DNA from: Piscicola geometra
Lineage: Eukaryota > Annelida > Clitellata > Hirudinida > Piscicolidae
Direction: 5' to 3'
Assembly: GCA_943735955.1 (NCBI GenBank)
Contig: OX030960.1
Coordinates: 4,659,287-4,723,286 of the forward strand
DNA: 64,000 nucleotides
Part shown: piece by piece, positions 36,939 through 51,627 of the stretch
Layout: each line of letters starts with the position of its first letter
How positions within the stretch are numbered: the first letter of the stretch is position 1
The notes under the pieces: generated by a model
The model's database searches: none
What the model saw: only the letters and a program-made list of their open reading frames with translations
Told to the model about the DNA's origin: nothing
Translations under genes and position numbers: made by a program

Positions 36939-39900
36939 TCAAGTGGGTGGTTGTTGGCAGAAGAAGTCCTTGCACTTGCAGCTTTTGATCCACATGATTT
37001 GTTGATTTTTGGTGCTGTTGCTGCAGTGGAACTTCACCGTGATGGTCTTTGTCGACTCTGGCAAACAGCACCTAGATTTCTTGCATGTTCCACAAAACTT
37101 CGGCTTAAACTGCTTCACTGAAACACAGTCTTCGTGCTGGTAACGCATTCTCACCTCTTGTCTGTATGTGTTCTTGCACTCACTCCCCGTCTAGGGAAGG
37201 AAGGAAAATATGAATCCGATTATAAATACAGTGACCATTTAAATAATAAATATACAATTTATATTAAACATTGATTTATATTGATAAAATAAACCGATTT
37301 TTCTGTTTCAAGTTCGATGACATAAATGACCTAATTGGTAAGCCTAGCAAGTCGCACTTAAACGATCATTGCATTAGCATTCAATCGGCCTCTGAAGTTT
37401 GAACCTCTCAATATAAAGTTGTGGGAGAGTTTGAGGCAATCCTTCTATATGGATAGGCTTACGGTCCCTCATAAATATGCATGCTCGTAATTATCCTTGC
37501 CTCTCTACTTTGCTTCCTCTTGCACTCTTAAATATTGCTCTGTAACTATGCCATAAAAATGGACAAAAAAACCTTTTTCAGACAAGGTGAAAGTAAGTTT
37601 GCATTTTAATTTAATGTGCACTGGATGGGTGAAAGTTGGTCGGAAATTTGATACTTTGTTACAGAAATCCATGCACTAGATTATACGTCGGTCATTTCAA
37701 AAATTTAATATATGAATGATTAAACAACTTTTAGTTTTTAGCTGTTATTTAAAAAAGTGAAATTGGGAAATTTTCATGAAAAGGTTTATGAGATTCCAAA
37801 GTTTTAATTGATTGGATTGTGATGAATGATTCTGTAACATCAGAAAGTTTTATATATAAATTTCTAGTTTTAGTTTTTAACTTCAATTTAAACTTCTATT
37901 CCAGATTTATAATTTATTCAATGCGCTTAATTGCATTTGAATTAAGTTAAAGCAGACAAAAATGACGTCATCAAGCATAAAATGAAAAAAACAGGGAAAA
38001 TAACTAAAATGAACCTTTTTGACGCTTTTGATTCTCGTTCATGACAATAAGACGTCAAAGTGTGAGTTCGTTTGAGTCGAAGTAACCGAAATACTGACAT
38101 TTTCATGGAAAATCTTAATATATTTTCCAATTCCTGGTTCTTTAAAAAAACAAATTACATGTTGTGTACTTTACATTTTTTTAATATAGCAAGTTTATAT
38201 GTAGTGGTGAAGGTCATCTAGGAACCATCTGACACAAAATACAAAATGTATTTATGTAACCTGTTTTTTTAATATCATTATTTGTACTCTAAATACTCAT
38301 GCAAGTATAGGTGAAATAATGGCATTTACGCTTCCCTAAAGTACAATCCATCATATCAGAGGCACTCACAGCTTCTATCCCGTACACACTTATTCGCACA
38401 TAATTCAACTCATGATCACAAACAAAAATGACATGCATACATACATTTACAAAGAGTCTTCATTTAATTTTATGGTATGCATGAAAGTCGACGCATATTT
38501 TAGTCTGGCCCATTGAAAGGTTAAAGTGGGGTTTAGGATTAAATAAGATTGAAATGTTAAGCAATTTTATTGAGCGATGACCTCAATATGCTTTGACTTC
38601 AATGTAAACCTAATTTTACATGAAAAACACATTAAGCTACAATCCTAAAACTTGTGTTTTAAAAAAATTAGCTCAAAAAACAAATACTAAGTTACTCTTC
38701 GTTAACAGTTATTGCCACTAACTGTTAACTGAAAACTAAAATAATCGAATCGGTTTCAAAAATCTTCTTAGTGCCTTGGCATAATCATTTTTTAAAGATA
38801 TTTTAGAAAACCTTTGATATTTCATCCGTAGTTGGCTGAATACAGAAAAATAATTGAAGCTTTTTAAAAAATATTTTTTTATTTTCCAAAATATCGAGCT
38901 CTTTTTACAGTATCATTTTTTTCTTATCAATTAATTTCGTAAGCTTGTAGCTTGTTTTAAGCATACTAAGAAACTTGTTAAACTTTTATTTCCATATAAA
39001 AATTCCAAGCGTAAATTCCTAATTAAATAATGTATGAGTGAAAATGTACATAATTCAGACTGATTGTATCAGTAGTAGCAAATGAAAAAAAAACGTTTCT
39101 AAAGGATTATTTTTTCTATAGAATCTATAGCAAAAAAACATTTTTTTAGAAAAGACTATAATAGATACAGTGTATTCGAGATTCTCCTATTACAATCATT
39201 ATTTCTAATGTCCTATCTGATCAAGCAAGCGCAGAAGCGTTTCTGATGCAGTTTTTTGAAGCGTAGTCGCTTTCATATAAATCATGTTCGGTGCTCCTTA
39301 ACTAACTGTTTTTATTTTTACATTTTTTAATAGAAAAAAGGTATAAAAATAAAATAGATTTGAAGAGCATAAACTCAATTACTTGATATGATTTTGGTGT
39401 ATTGACTAATCTATCTTTTTCCATTTAATGATTCTTTTTTATCACTTCAACAATATTGTACACGATTTTATGTACAGCAAACCGTGCTCATTCCTTCACA
39501 CACACATACACACTCATTCAAAAATACACACATACATACACACACTAACACAAACACAAACACACACAAAAACTTAAAATTCAAAATAAATGTTTTCACC
39601 AAAACACATGTAGTGGCAAAAATTGATGCAATTATGGACTGGCAAAGAGGATTTCAATGCCTTGACTGGCTCATCACACAAAACTCGTCAACCCTGATCT
39701 GGTGTGGCACAAATTCAATATTTCAACTCGAGTTGGACACTCAATACAAAAATTCACAATATCTTTTTTAAATAGTCGACCATCATAGAAATTCTAAACC
39801 AACAACGTGGTCAGCACATAAAAACATAAAAGAGAGGACTCAGATGAATATTAAATATTAATTTTTTAAATTTTCATTTAGGGTCCAAATAAAGTTTTTG

Positions 39901-42900
39901 GCAAAAAGTATTGACAACTTTCATTTTTTCGTTCTGTAGATTCTTTCACTCGTGATCGCAGGTTTCGACATACATTTCAAAACTTGTAAGCAATGCGCCC
40001 GAATTAGGTTATTTTTTGGCAACATTTTTCTAACTGGAATCACGTTATAAAAAATGAAACACAAAAATATGATAATTTCGGTTTTTAGGAACATCTTAGT
40101 GTGGTTTGATGTTGGAACATGAAGTAGATGATGCATAGTGGTATAGGGCACGTTCGACCATAGATTCTTGTCTGAAAATAGATTGAATGGAAGTTTAAAT
40201 TAGAAATGAAATGATGCATGGATACAGAGAGGGATAAATAGATGAAGGAAATGATAAATGAATAGATTGATATATGATACATTGATTTAGTGTTGAATGA
40301 ATGAATGTCATAAACTTATTCATTAGATTTAAAATTAAATTTCTTTAAAATTAACTTTATATTTTAAGTTTTCTATTAAGTTTCTATTTCACAATAATGA
40401 AGTTTTAATAAAAAAATGTTTAGCAGAGTGGAGTTGGAAACAATTTCTTATTAAAATTGATTGGTTCAGTAAATCATGAATACTCTTTTGAGGGTTACAG
40501 CGGATTTTTTTAATGTATCAAAAGAGGCTGTAAAAAACTTATGATTTCAAACATCTGTTTCAAATAACTTCCTATTTCTGTGATTGATTGGGAGAAGCTA
40601 GCATGTGAGGGTAGGAGCGACGAACATCGATTTGTGGAAAGTAAGAACAGATCACTCAGATAAAAATCGGCGTAGAATAGATAGATTATGATCGAAGAAA
40701 ATTTCAACTTTTAAAGTTTAATAAAAAATAATTATTGCTGTGGAATTGCGAGAATAACGGGTTAAAAAGTCGGCTTGAGCGCAATAATATTTAACGATAT
40801 TGTTGATGTATGTTTATACTCCTGAGAAGTCTTTTACAATATGGGAAGAGAAAGAAAGGAATCGATGCTCTTTACTTGTAACTTATTTTGCTTTCAATGC
40901 TCATCAACTCGCCAAGAAGCAAGCATAATGCTCATTTGTGAGTCTAATGGTCTCAGCAGACCAAACATGTTTTATAATCTTTAACTACCAGAAACCAAAA
41001 GTTTGAAATGTGAAATTAGGTTAGAAAAGGTAAAAAATGTGAGAAAAAAACTCTTGTTAGAAAGAAAGTTTGAAGAATTATTAAGGTAATTAAAAAAACA
41101 GTAAAATTAAACTATGTTGACATAGAATAACTAAGCTAAACGTTTTCATGAATAGAAAAAAATGAAATAATCGTAAACGGAAATAAACATTTTTCAAATT
41201 ATTTTCAAATTATTTTTTCCAAAAAGCGTTTGCAGAATGAAGCCATAAATGAAATATTTTATATTGAAGTGTGATGAAGACGCCCTGGAAACGTCTTTTC
41301 TTGGCATTTGCATGATTGGGCATCCTCCTAAGTCATTCTATTTTGCTGACACGGAACTTAGACAAAATCACATTTTTTGAATTTCTTACACAGTGAAAAT
41401 TTAATTCTTGTGCCATATTAACTATTTCCGTGCATAAAATCTTTTTAATATTCATCAAATCTTTTAAGTTCGTTTTTTATTATTGCTAATGATTAGCAGC
41501 TAATCTAAAGGTTTCATGTTTCTGTGAAATGTGTCTCATTTTTCAAAGAAATAAACGTTTTTATAATTTCAAATTTGTAAAAAAGTTGTTTTAAACATAA
41601 CAATTTATTTTCTAAAAAAAAACAACATATTTTGTTGTGATTATAGACAGCTTTAAATCTTTGTGCATTAAATTAAATTTTTTTACAGCGTTCACTGTTG
41701 AGAAAAAAAGTACATTTATTTTGTACACCAGATTTTTGTGAGATTATAGGAAAGGCGTGAGGATCATTTTACGCATTTCAAGATACTTTTAAGTTTTTCA
41801 AATTAAGATAAAAACTTATAATACATATATAACTAAGAACAGATGAGGCTTCCACTTTCTTAATGGCTTTTTATAGACGTTTTTAATGTAATGAGCTTAT
41901 GTTTGGATGATTAAATGAGTAATTGGGAATTTGTAAGATAATTTGAAGATGAATAAGCCATTGATGAACGATCATTAATAATTACGAGAATAATGACGAT
42001 GATAATATCGGATAATTAATATTAATTGCTGTAAGAGAAAGCAGATAATACACGAGAGAAGTAGACAATGCTTGATGGATGGAGAAAGTGCTGAGGACAT
42101 TGTTCAGAGATTTAAGGATAAGAAGCTTTGATGGGACATGAAATATAGATAAATGAACAGGAAATACTAATTGATGAAGAAAGTTAAGAGATGGATGAGC
42201 AAGCAGTGTAATGGAAACAGTCTTTTTCGGTTCATTTCATTTATTATTGAATGAAATATCATCCTATAATTAACTCTCACACTATATCTATCTATAAGAT
42301 TACAAAAACTATCACTACCAATTATAACAAAATCGTTACACATTTTTCATAGCCGAAATTATTACAATAAATGGCCTTTGCTACAACAAGCATCGTGTCT
42401 ACTAACAAAAGTTGTATTTCATTGATAATGCGAAAAATACTTAGAATACTATAAGGACGAAACTTTTTTTGGTTTTTTTTGTATTCTTTCTCGTCATAAT
42501 TCAATTTTTGAAGTTTTTTATTTTTAGAACTTACTCAATCATCAGTAGCATTTTTATATTGAAAATATATTTTAAACTACATATAGTTTGTGCTATGTAT
42601 AAAAATTTGTATATTTCTCGATTTACATTACTTTTTTTGCTTGCCTATTCGTTTATAGGCACATATGGTTGGATAAATATTTAGGTTTTCATTTGTTTTA
42701 TAAAACTTCCATTAGTTTTGACTTCTTGTGGGTGTTTTGCCTGTCTTTTTATGTTGGTGCATGTGTGTGGATGTGGAAGAAGATGTGTGTACATGTAGAT
42801 GCATTTCTTTTTTGATATTATTTTCAAACTCTTTTTATGCTTGTTTATTGATATATATTTGAAAATGCATGCTCGTACTCTATAAAAAGCATTACATTAA

Positions 42901-44909
42901 AAAACCTGTTATGGGCACAAAAAACACTTTCAGTTTGCAACTATACTTTTTTGTTACAAACTTCTCAGTAAACAAATTTTACGCTTCAAAATGCTCCAAC
43001 GCGTGAAAATATTATATTTTAAAATAATCAAATAAAAGAAGTGGTTTAATCTTTGAAAAATAGATCATTAGAAACATCCAATGATCTGGTATGTTGTCTC
43101 TCATTGTAAATCTGTTTTAGAAATTTATTTCTGTGTTATGAAAGCGAGAAAGTAAAAAAAAGTTTGAAGTTTAGTAGTTCATAATGAAGTTTTATTGGCT
43201 TTTCCACTTTAATCAGCATTGCAAATTTATTCAGAAAGACATTTATATTATTTTATTCAAAGCTTTCTGTTCTCGTTATTAATTTTTTTCGCTTTCTAAT
43301 TTTTTTATTGCTATGTACAGTAAAATACTTTTCATAAGGCCCATTTGGTATTTTTATGCCAAAAAATGTTTAAAAAAAACTAAAACTACGATTTTAAAAA
43401 ACCTCTTAATAAAATGTCCCCATAATTGTATTAAATCAAAAGCTTAACGGTATAATACCGATGAAAAAATCAAAAGAATGATCTAGAATTTTCAATCTTA
43501 ATATAGGTTAGACTTACACAAAGGGGTATTTATCAGGGTTCAGAAGAAAGCAAATGACAGGTTTTGTGGCAGTCCACAAACCCGTTCATCGCGTTCTCAT
43601 GTCAGCCCTCCATGCAGTTCCTTTGATGCAGTTTCTCCAAATTACTCTTTCAGAAACTTGGTTTTATAGTTCAGTGATTATTATTACTGCTCAATCAATG
43701 CTCTTGTTACTGCTTATGCTTTTATTACCAATTCTTCTAATACATTTGATATTATGGTTCTACTACTCATACTGCAGCGGTAAATACTAATAATGTTACA
43801 ATTTTGTTTTCCACTAATATGCCTTGACTATCACTACCCCTTTTTACAATTTTTATTGCTACTATAATTAATTTATTGCCATTAAGAAACCACAAAAACG
43901 TTGTTCGTACTAATATCTTCTGATTAGAAGTCCAGTATTGTTCATTAACTGTTTCGCTTTTCATCTCTGTAGTCTTCGTTGAAACTCTCAAACACTTTTT
44001 AATACAATCTTTTAATGTGTTATTTATGCTTTTTTAATCAAATGTGAAAACTTTTAAATCCACAAAAATTCCCGTATTGCATTAATGGCACATTTTATAG
44101 TTTATTTTTCTTCCATTTACATTGTTTGCACGGTTACAATGATGCACTAAAAGCTTATACTTTCAACTTCTTAATATATTAAGAAGTCCATGCTTTCAAC
44201 AAACTTCAAACTCAATTCAAAATCACCTCGTTTCAAAGAAGTTTAATTTTTGGCACCGTCTAACGAAGTTTTTTAACTTTTTTCTCTTCTAATCGCCTAA
44301 TGGGAATAAACTTACTAACATGAAACTACGTGAAATCGAATTTTCTTCAAAGAAAGACATTTCTAAAATAGCTTCACACTCAAAATGTGTCAGATTGTCA
44401 ATTACAATAAAAAACCAAGTTTCAAACATAAGAAAATAAATTGTTTACAAGATTTTTGATTTAACAAAAACAAAATTTTAACAATTTAAAGTCAAAATAA
44501 ATTAATATTTCTATTAGTGTCTAACACCGCCTCAATTTAAATTTTTTTCATTACTTGTAAATAAAAAAAGCGTTTACAAAATCAACTTTTATACTCATTA
44601 TAAAGTCTGTAAACGTTAAAAAAACAAAGTTTTGTAAATAATGTACTTCAAAATAGGCTCATAAAACATCTCTAGCTCAAAAAACTATTTTTACGAAAAA
44701 AAGAGCATCTGAATACAATAAAATACGAAAACTTAAAACGTTTAGGGAACCCCTTTCAGGCGTGGTTTGAAACCAAGTTGTTTGCTTCTAATTTTCTATA
44801 AATTTTTAGACTCTTCTATAAAGCTTTCAAGATTAATAACTTAAACTTTCTAAAAACCCTTTTGGTGACTTAGGTGCCTACCTCATATTCTTCCCTCATG
44901 ACCACAAAC

Positions 44910-44944
<35 letters not shown>

Positions 44945-44969
44945 CAAAAAACACACACACACACACATA

Positions 44970-45016
<47 letters not shown>

Positions 45017-48000
45017 CCACACACACACACAAACACACACACACACGCACGTGAGAACATCATCTCAAATACAAAATAATAAATACGAATACACTGGTCT
45101 CGATTATTGACAATACATAAACAAGCATTGATAAAAACATCTTCGTCTCAAAGCTTCGTAAGTGTTTTGTGTTTGTGAGAGAATCTTGGAAATGCTTAAG
45201 AAATTATTCTCAAATTCCTTTAACGATTCTGCACTAATTTAAATTTGATGGACTATTTTAAACCCAAAAGAATAAACTTTATATTATATTATTATTATTA
45301 TTTATAAACTTTTTATAATCTCTTGAGTTGATTTTTACTACTTAGTTTACTAATTTTTCATCACAAATATTCTATGAAAAATGTTTTTTAAATGCGTAAA
45401 AAATCTTTCTAAAATATTTATAATCACAAACTCCGATTGCTTTAAAAAAATATTTTTTCATATATTATATTTATTGCTTTATCCAGAATTAGCACCAATG
45501 AATTCACTCACTACAGACTAACAAAGAAACTTCATTTGTACACTCATTTATTTTTAATGAGTTTTTCTAATTCTCTTTCCATCGAAACGAAGTTTTGGTA
45601 TTTTTATATTATACCTCTAATACTACACATAAATTTGAGTTTTTTTTCAATTTTCAACATTTAAATAATCTTAAGTTTTCAATGAAATTTTTTAGTATTC
45701 AAATCATTCGGTGCAGATATATAAGGTTATTTTCATTTTCAATCATCCATCAAATCTTTCCATCTATTGATTTATCTATCTATCCATCCATTTCTCTGAA
45801 TCAAGTCCATTTGTCAATAGACCTATCTAACTATTCAATACATGCATCTACTGTTATGTTTCATTCATTCTGCGACGGAAAAAAGTTTTTTTTAGCACGC
45901 GAATTAATCCCTTTCGGCGTCTGATGCGACCTCGATGCATTCTCTTGCAAGCCCTCCACGCAACACACCACTTCATGCCATCAATCTCAGCCATAAGTCT
46001 GACATCCGTGAAGGTCTGCTTTTTTCAAAATTATCAATAATCTTGTTATACCATTCTATTTGCAATATTTCAAAGATTTTCAATTCAATTGTCCACTCAT
46101 ATATTCATCTATTTATCCTTTTTTCAACCATCTACCTATTTTTATATTTATTCATCCATTCATCAACCCATTCATCATTTCATTCATTAACTACCACCAA
46201 CCTTGTACTTATCTTTTCCATCACACGGTCTGAGGATACACAACCTCTTCTCCTGCACTCTTGAGCAGCTTCTCAACACCCTCTCCCTCACACTCCAGCC
46301 CACTCCACAAGACCTCGAGAAGCATTTGACTTATAACTTGAAGATGTCAGAATTATATTTATAAAGTGGCATAGTAACTACGAAGTACGATCAACTAAAG
46401 AAAATTAATCTAAATAGCCTCGAAGCCTTATTGCTGCCTTGAAACATCGGCAATTTTTTAAATCATAAAATCGTTTGCTGTAAGGAACGTGGAAGAATGT
46501 AATTGATTGAAGACTGTCTAATATCTTGCATTTGAAATTATTGAGTTGATCTTGCCATGAAGTATAAAGCCCCGCTGCATAAAATATGTTTGTGTGGTAG
46601 TAGGATTTTTGGGAGACTATACTTGAATGTTTGAAAAAACCATTTGAGTGAATAAAGATATAAGTATCTTTTCCTTCGAATGTGTTTATGTGAGTAGAAT
46701 AAGATGGAGATTATTTCGAACGCATTTCATGCTTGAATTAGACAATTATTTTCAAGGGACAACTAATCAAAGCAAATAGTAAAGCAATTACCTATTGCAG
46801 GAGCTCCAATTTGTCGTCTCTTCTCGGCATGAATTCGTTTCATCATCTCTTTCCTTGTCATCTTTTTCTACTTTTACTTCTTCTTCCGGTCTATCAAGAC
46901 TTTCCACATGTCTGTTTATTTCTGTTTTTAATCTTTTATTCTTCTCTGTTGAATTATCGACTTTATTATCGCGAATAATCGGATTGTTTTTGTTGTTATT
47001 TTTGAAAATGACATCATTTGCGTCATGCCTGCCTTGATCTACCAAATGATTTGTCTTTACATGTTTGTATACGTCATACGAATAGCCAACATACGAGTCA
47101 GCTTTTACGTCATCATCGTCATCATTATCAGCACCTCCATCTTCACCATTCTCACCCTCATCATCGTCTTCTCCATTATCGTCATCTCCATCGTTATCTT
47201 CTTCCACATGAGGAGGATGGTGGTTGAGATAGCACACCCACTCCCTGCAACACCTCCCCCTCACAGGGGAGAGGGTGGGGTGAGGACAATGGGGAGAGGG
47301 CTGAGGGGGGAGGGACTCAGAAGGACAGCTGTTGACGCATGCGAAAAAGCCGTTTTGGCATTGGCAAGTGACGCTGCAGTTCTTGACGATGGTCTCCCCG
47401 TCCTTGTACTCCTCGCCTGAAGGCAGCAGACACGTCTTTGCGTTCCTTTCTGCCGTGATGTTAACAGTGGTGATGTAAGGATGCTTTAGACATGGGTTAT
47501 ATGGTGTAGTGGGTTGTTTTGCTAGTGATGCTATGATTAAGATGATGATTTGGGAGTTAACAGTGGTTTAAGGGGATTTTAGTAGTGGATAATTAATTTA
47601 ATAAAAATTTAGTTGGTCGATTTTTGACTGAATTACTTTTATATTTATTTGTGTGTGTGAGGAAGGTGGTTTGCTTTTCTAACTCATAATTTAATCTATT
47701 TTTCATAGTGAATTGTCTTTTAAAGTTTACAATTGCATAAAAATAAATGTAAAAATATTTTTTTAACTTTATTCTCTTTTTCCCGTTTTGTAAAATTAAA
47801 CTAATAATATTTTAAAATTAAGAACTAATTGTTTTCGCACTAATGAAAACATTTAAGTTATCTTGCTTTACGATTTTTTATAGTTTTATTTGATTTTTTT
47901 ATCAATCATTAAAAAAATATTGCTATGCTCACATAAAATTCAAAAACATTATTATTTTTATCAACTTTTTTATTTTTTTCGATTTTCTTCAATGGCCAGT

Positions 48001-50508
48001 CGGAAACAATCTTTGATTTACATTTTTTTTCCAAAAATTTAATGATTAAAAAAGTTATAAAAAAATATAGGTAAAATAGTAATATAAAACCACCAAATGA
48101 TGGGTACATCTCTGCTTCCTGCTTGTCATTCCAAGCGCTGTCTACTTTATTCTTTCCTTGCTTCCATGCTCAATCTAACGCCTTTTTTCTAATTTTTTTC
48201 TGAATAAACTTTTCACATTTTTCAAAATATTCGTTTTTTTTTCACTTTTTACATCTGTTTCAAAATCTGCAGTTTCATTAAAAAAACATTCCTCACACAT
48301 CTCAACTTCATTTTTAATAATTCATTAAACAGACACTTTACTAATCCACAATGCAATTCAACTATGCACCAAACTACACCAACTGACTGCCCTCACACCG
48401 AAAAACACCCATTACCTAATTCTCCAAGCGCTATCCACTAAAAAATTTTACAAACTACCACACTTCAACACACCACCCACCTCTGCACAGACCAACACCC
48501 TTGACAGGACCAGCTTCTAGATCACAGTACAGCTGCCTGCTGACGTCACAGATGCTCACATGGTCACATATGTCACCTGCTTTAATAAGTTCCTTCGATC
48601 CTAATTTGTTTTAAATTTTAAAACTTTTTTTACAAATTATAGTTTTTATTTAAATAAAAGTAAAATATATTTTTCTTCATAGGATTATTCGTTAATTTAT
48701 GTATGCCATTATTGACTTGATGCTAGTGCCTTAATAATGCAAAATACTGAATTCAGTTTGAGGGTAACTTCAAAGAACGCAAAGCATATTTTACGATCAT
48801 TTTAGTATTATACTATCCTTTGAGTTGAGTTAAAATTACTTTTTAATTCATAAAATTAACTTGCTTTTCTGAAAGAATAAAGCCATTAAATGTATGCGGA
48901 TAACAAAGGCAAGTTGGTAATGGAAGACTCATAAAGCTATTAAAATTTACAAATAGACACAAAAACAACTTTGAAAACTAAAAAGATTTTGAAATTATTA
49001 ATTTTTTAAAATATAAAAGAATTTATAGTTTGTTTAGACGAACTCTAGAAAGTCATGAGAAAATGTAGGTCGTTAAAAGCTTAATAGAATTTATCTTAAC
49101 TACCCTAACGAAACCAAATTAGAAAAATTTTCCAACTATTTTTCTCAACTTTTTTAAAAAGCAAAAATTATTAGATTTTTTCGATAGAAGAAAATCATTC
49201 AAATCACATTTCTACTTTCAAAAAATACATACCTTTCCTCGCGCACAGCTTTCAATCTATATTACTCCAATCAAGACTTTAATAGAAAAAATCATTGAAC
49301 AAGTTTCAAAAATATTATTAACTATCTTATGTGCTTAATTAGTCAATTTAAATTATAATGAGAGCGAATATGTTTTTCGAATTGTTAATTTATACTAATT
49401 AATATGTTTTAAAATCATTCAAAAAGAAATTGTTTTTTTATAATATAAATTTTATAATAATTCAAAAAAATAATTAATTTTGTATAAAATTTATCGTGGT
49501 GACCTTGCTGACGAGGGCAGATGAAGCAGCAATCACAGCCATCCTTTACCGCCTCAATCCCGTCCAAACAGACTGCGCCACGTGGTCAATAAAAGCATAC
49601 TAGTGAAATATTCTTTGCTTTTATAAAAAAAATATTTATACAAATGTAACTACTGTATGTAGTATTGAAGAAATGGAAGCATTCTCAATACCTTCGATGT
49701 TATTTGGTAGACTTTTGTTAATATTTTTTTTATTTTTGTTGTTTTCAGCATTTTTTTCATTATTTTTTTTGTTTTTTTCTTTGTGATTTTTATTATGCTT
49801 ACTGTTTTTATTATTTTTTATTTGTTCTTTTTTGCTCTTTTTAATGTCATCATCATCTTCATCATTATTTTTTTCATTTTTATCTTGGCAACGACACTTG
49901 GTGGGGCATAATGAAGATGTACCGGGAGTAAATTTTGAAGTGCTTTTGTTATTATTTTTATTGTTATTATTATTATTATTATGTGTACCATTGTTAGAAT
50001 GATTTTCATTAAATTTTTCAGATCTAATATTTTTAGGGTTAGTTATATTTTGATCTTTGTGGTTTTCAAAATCATCATTTTCACCTTTTTTCTCTTCATG
50101 TTTTCTTCTATTTCTTTTTTGATAATTTCGATTTGAAACGTCTTCTACTTTTTTATCTTTTGTCGAATAGGCTGATGTATCTTTGTCTTCGTTTCTGTTT
50201 GTACAAAGTGTTGTCAATTTTGTGTTTATAGTAGAGGCAAAGTTGTTAGTTGTCGAAATAGTTTTATTTAGAACTTTAGTAACTTTTTCGCTATGTTTTA
50301 TTATATCTACAGGGTTCTGAAAGTATTTTTCAAGTGGTATTGTTGTTGTGTGTAACTGGTCCGAAGACATCTGTGGATGCAGGTCTAGATTGGTAGTTGT
50401 GTATAAATTATTGTTGAAGTTGTCATTGTTGTCGCCACCGTGGTTTTCGGTAGAGCGAGTGCTCAGCAAGCAACTAAAATAACAACTAAATAGCCAATAT
50501 ATCATCAT
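36939..50508 (-). CDS. CCN-family matricellular protein (CTGF/CYR61-like), 675 aa
   Basis: Six exons join in phase: 50508-49692, 49572-49504, 48600-48481, 47449-46792, 46313-46202 and 37190-36939. Each later exon carries part of one CCN module. There is a signal peptide ([16 protein letters not shown]). The IGFBP module runs from CPTKCRC (201-207) through [18 protein letters not shown] (274 on) and [19 protein letters not shown]. The VWC module is at 342-408 ([19 protein letters not shown]), the TSP1 module at 543-587 ([25 protein letters not shown]), and the CTCK cystine knot at 593-675 ([26 protein letters not shown]). Family members are about 350-380 aa. The extra length is low-complexity: about 200 residues before the IGFBP cysteines, a 66-residue K/N/D-rich insertion inside the IGFBP module, and an acidic 130-residue hinge. 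Such secreted proteins bind integrins, proteoglycans and growth factors. The start is the first ATG before the signal peptide. Confidence 0.93.
37318..37412 (+). repeat. tRNA-like sequence (candidate SINE head)
   Basis: Box A-like TGACCTAATTGGTAAGCC is followed about 60 bases later by box B-like AAGTTTGAACCTC, with a GC-richer body trailing to about 37510. It is degenerate. Confidence 0.35.
39497..39570 (+). repeat. (CA)n-rich microsatellite
   Basis: Interrupted CACA/CATA repeat within CCN intron 5. Confidence 0.8.
44903..45051 (+). repeat. (CA)n microsatellite
   Basis: About 150 bp of CA with a few A, T and GAC interruptions, the longest dinucleotide tract in the window. Confidence 0.95.
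47450..48480. other. Intron 3 of the CCN gene
   Basis: 1.03 kb between the exon with the second IGFBP half and the VWC exon. AT-rich on the VWC-exon side, with a C/A-rich patch at 48300-48480. Nothing else was recognised. Confidence 0.6.
48601..49503. other. Intron 2 of the CCN gene
   Basis: 0.9 kb, AT-rich, between the two short IGFBP exons. Nothing was recognised. Confidence 0.6.
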
Positions 50509-51627
50509 GTTGGAAAGATGTTGAATGTTGCTATACAAGTTTTGTTGCCGTTGTAGACATCTGGGATACAAATTTACTTAAATTTAATGATGAACATCAA
50601 GATTGGTTGTTGGTGTTGTCAAGCTAACAAGTAGTTTTTGAAATTGCTGAGTAAGGGTTTCATTGGTAAAGTTTTAGATGCCCCGTTAATTTTGTTCTTT
50701 TTGTTGTTGCTTTAGCTTTTAACACCACAACAATAACAACAGTGCTTATTGCTGATGGAAGGGGCAGCATCCGGCAACAAAAAAAGGCTTTTGAGCATCT
50801 AATGCATTCGCCACAGGCAACTATTCAATGCAAACATATTGCAAATGTGTTTTTTGTTCAGCGCTAAGAATACCCTTCTAATATCGTCTTTCAACAACTG
50901 TCATTCAACGGATGCTTTAACTGTGGAAAAAAATATTTTTTAAAGATTTAAAGTTTGAAATTTCAACACATTTTTTCTCTATTTATTTGGTTTTTGAATT
51001 CGCTAAGTGGCCAAGTGCTTAAAATTTCATTTTTTTGGATAAGCTGACAGGAAGTTGCAGAAGTTGTATTGATTGGTTGCTATGTGTAAAAGTTTGTACT
51101 AAAAATATCACATTTAATCTGCTAAGTTTTCCTATTTGGGTTATTGAAATACATTTTTGTAATTATTGTTTTGAAAAATACTTTCAAATTTTAATCATAA
51201 ACTTATGTGTTCTTCATTCATTTTCTTACCTATTTGTCTGTTAATCAACTCTATTCTAACCTTTTACTTATCAACCATTCATCTTTATAGTATTTGTATG
51301 CTCACTTGAAACTTTTTCTGACCCTTTACTCCAAACTCTGAGCCCATCAAATGACCTCTCACTCACTTCTCACTTGTCCTCACCCACCCTCTTGTATCTC
51401 TCATTTTCATTCTTCCCATCAATCCGAAATTATTACTACAACCTTTTCTTAATCATATTTTACGACGCACTCTACCATATGCGAGCTTCTGATTACCATC
51501 ACACAATCGTCTCATCGTACAGTCCCTGGGTGCCGATCTCTTATTCCCCTATTCACTTTGTTTTTTTTTACCATAGAATTTTTTCCACCCTCTACCAATC
51601 GGTCTCTTCTTCGATTTATATTCACAC
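50509..51627. promoter_or_regulatory. Upstream region of the CCN gene
   Basis: 5' flank of the CCN start codon, presumably 5' UTR and promoter. A GTTGTTG-rich tract lies at 50600-50760. No TATA box could be assigned with confidence. Confidence 0.4.

Larger units (their letters stand above)
37191..46201. other. 9-kb intron 5 of the CCN gene
   Basis: AT-rich, holding CA microsatellites, a tRNA-like SINE candidate and no exon or nested gene that I could support. Small open frames here (for example 39484-39771, 43554-43790) lack recognisable domains. Confidence 0.6.

Noticed and set aside
44874..45110. His/Thr-rich open frame
   Set aside because: Translation of a CA microsatellite.
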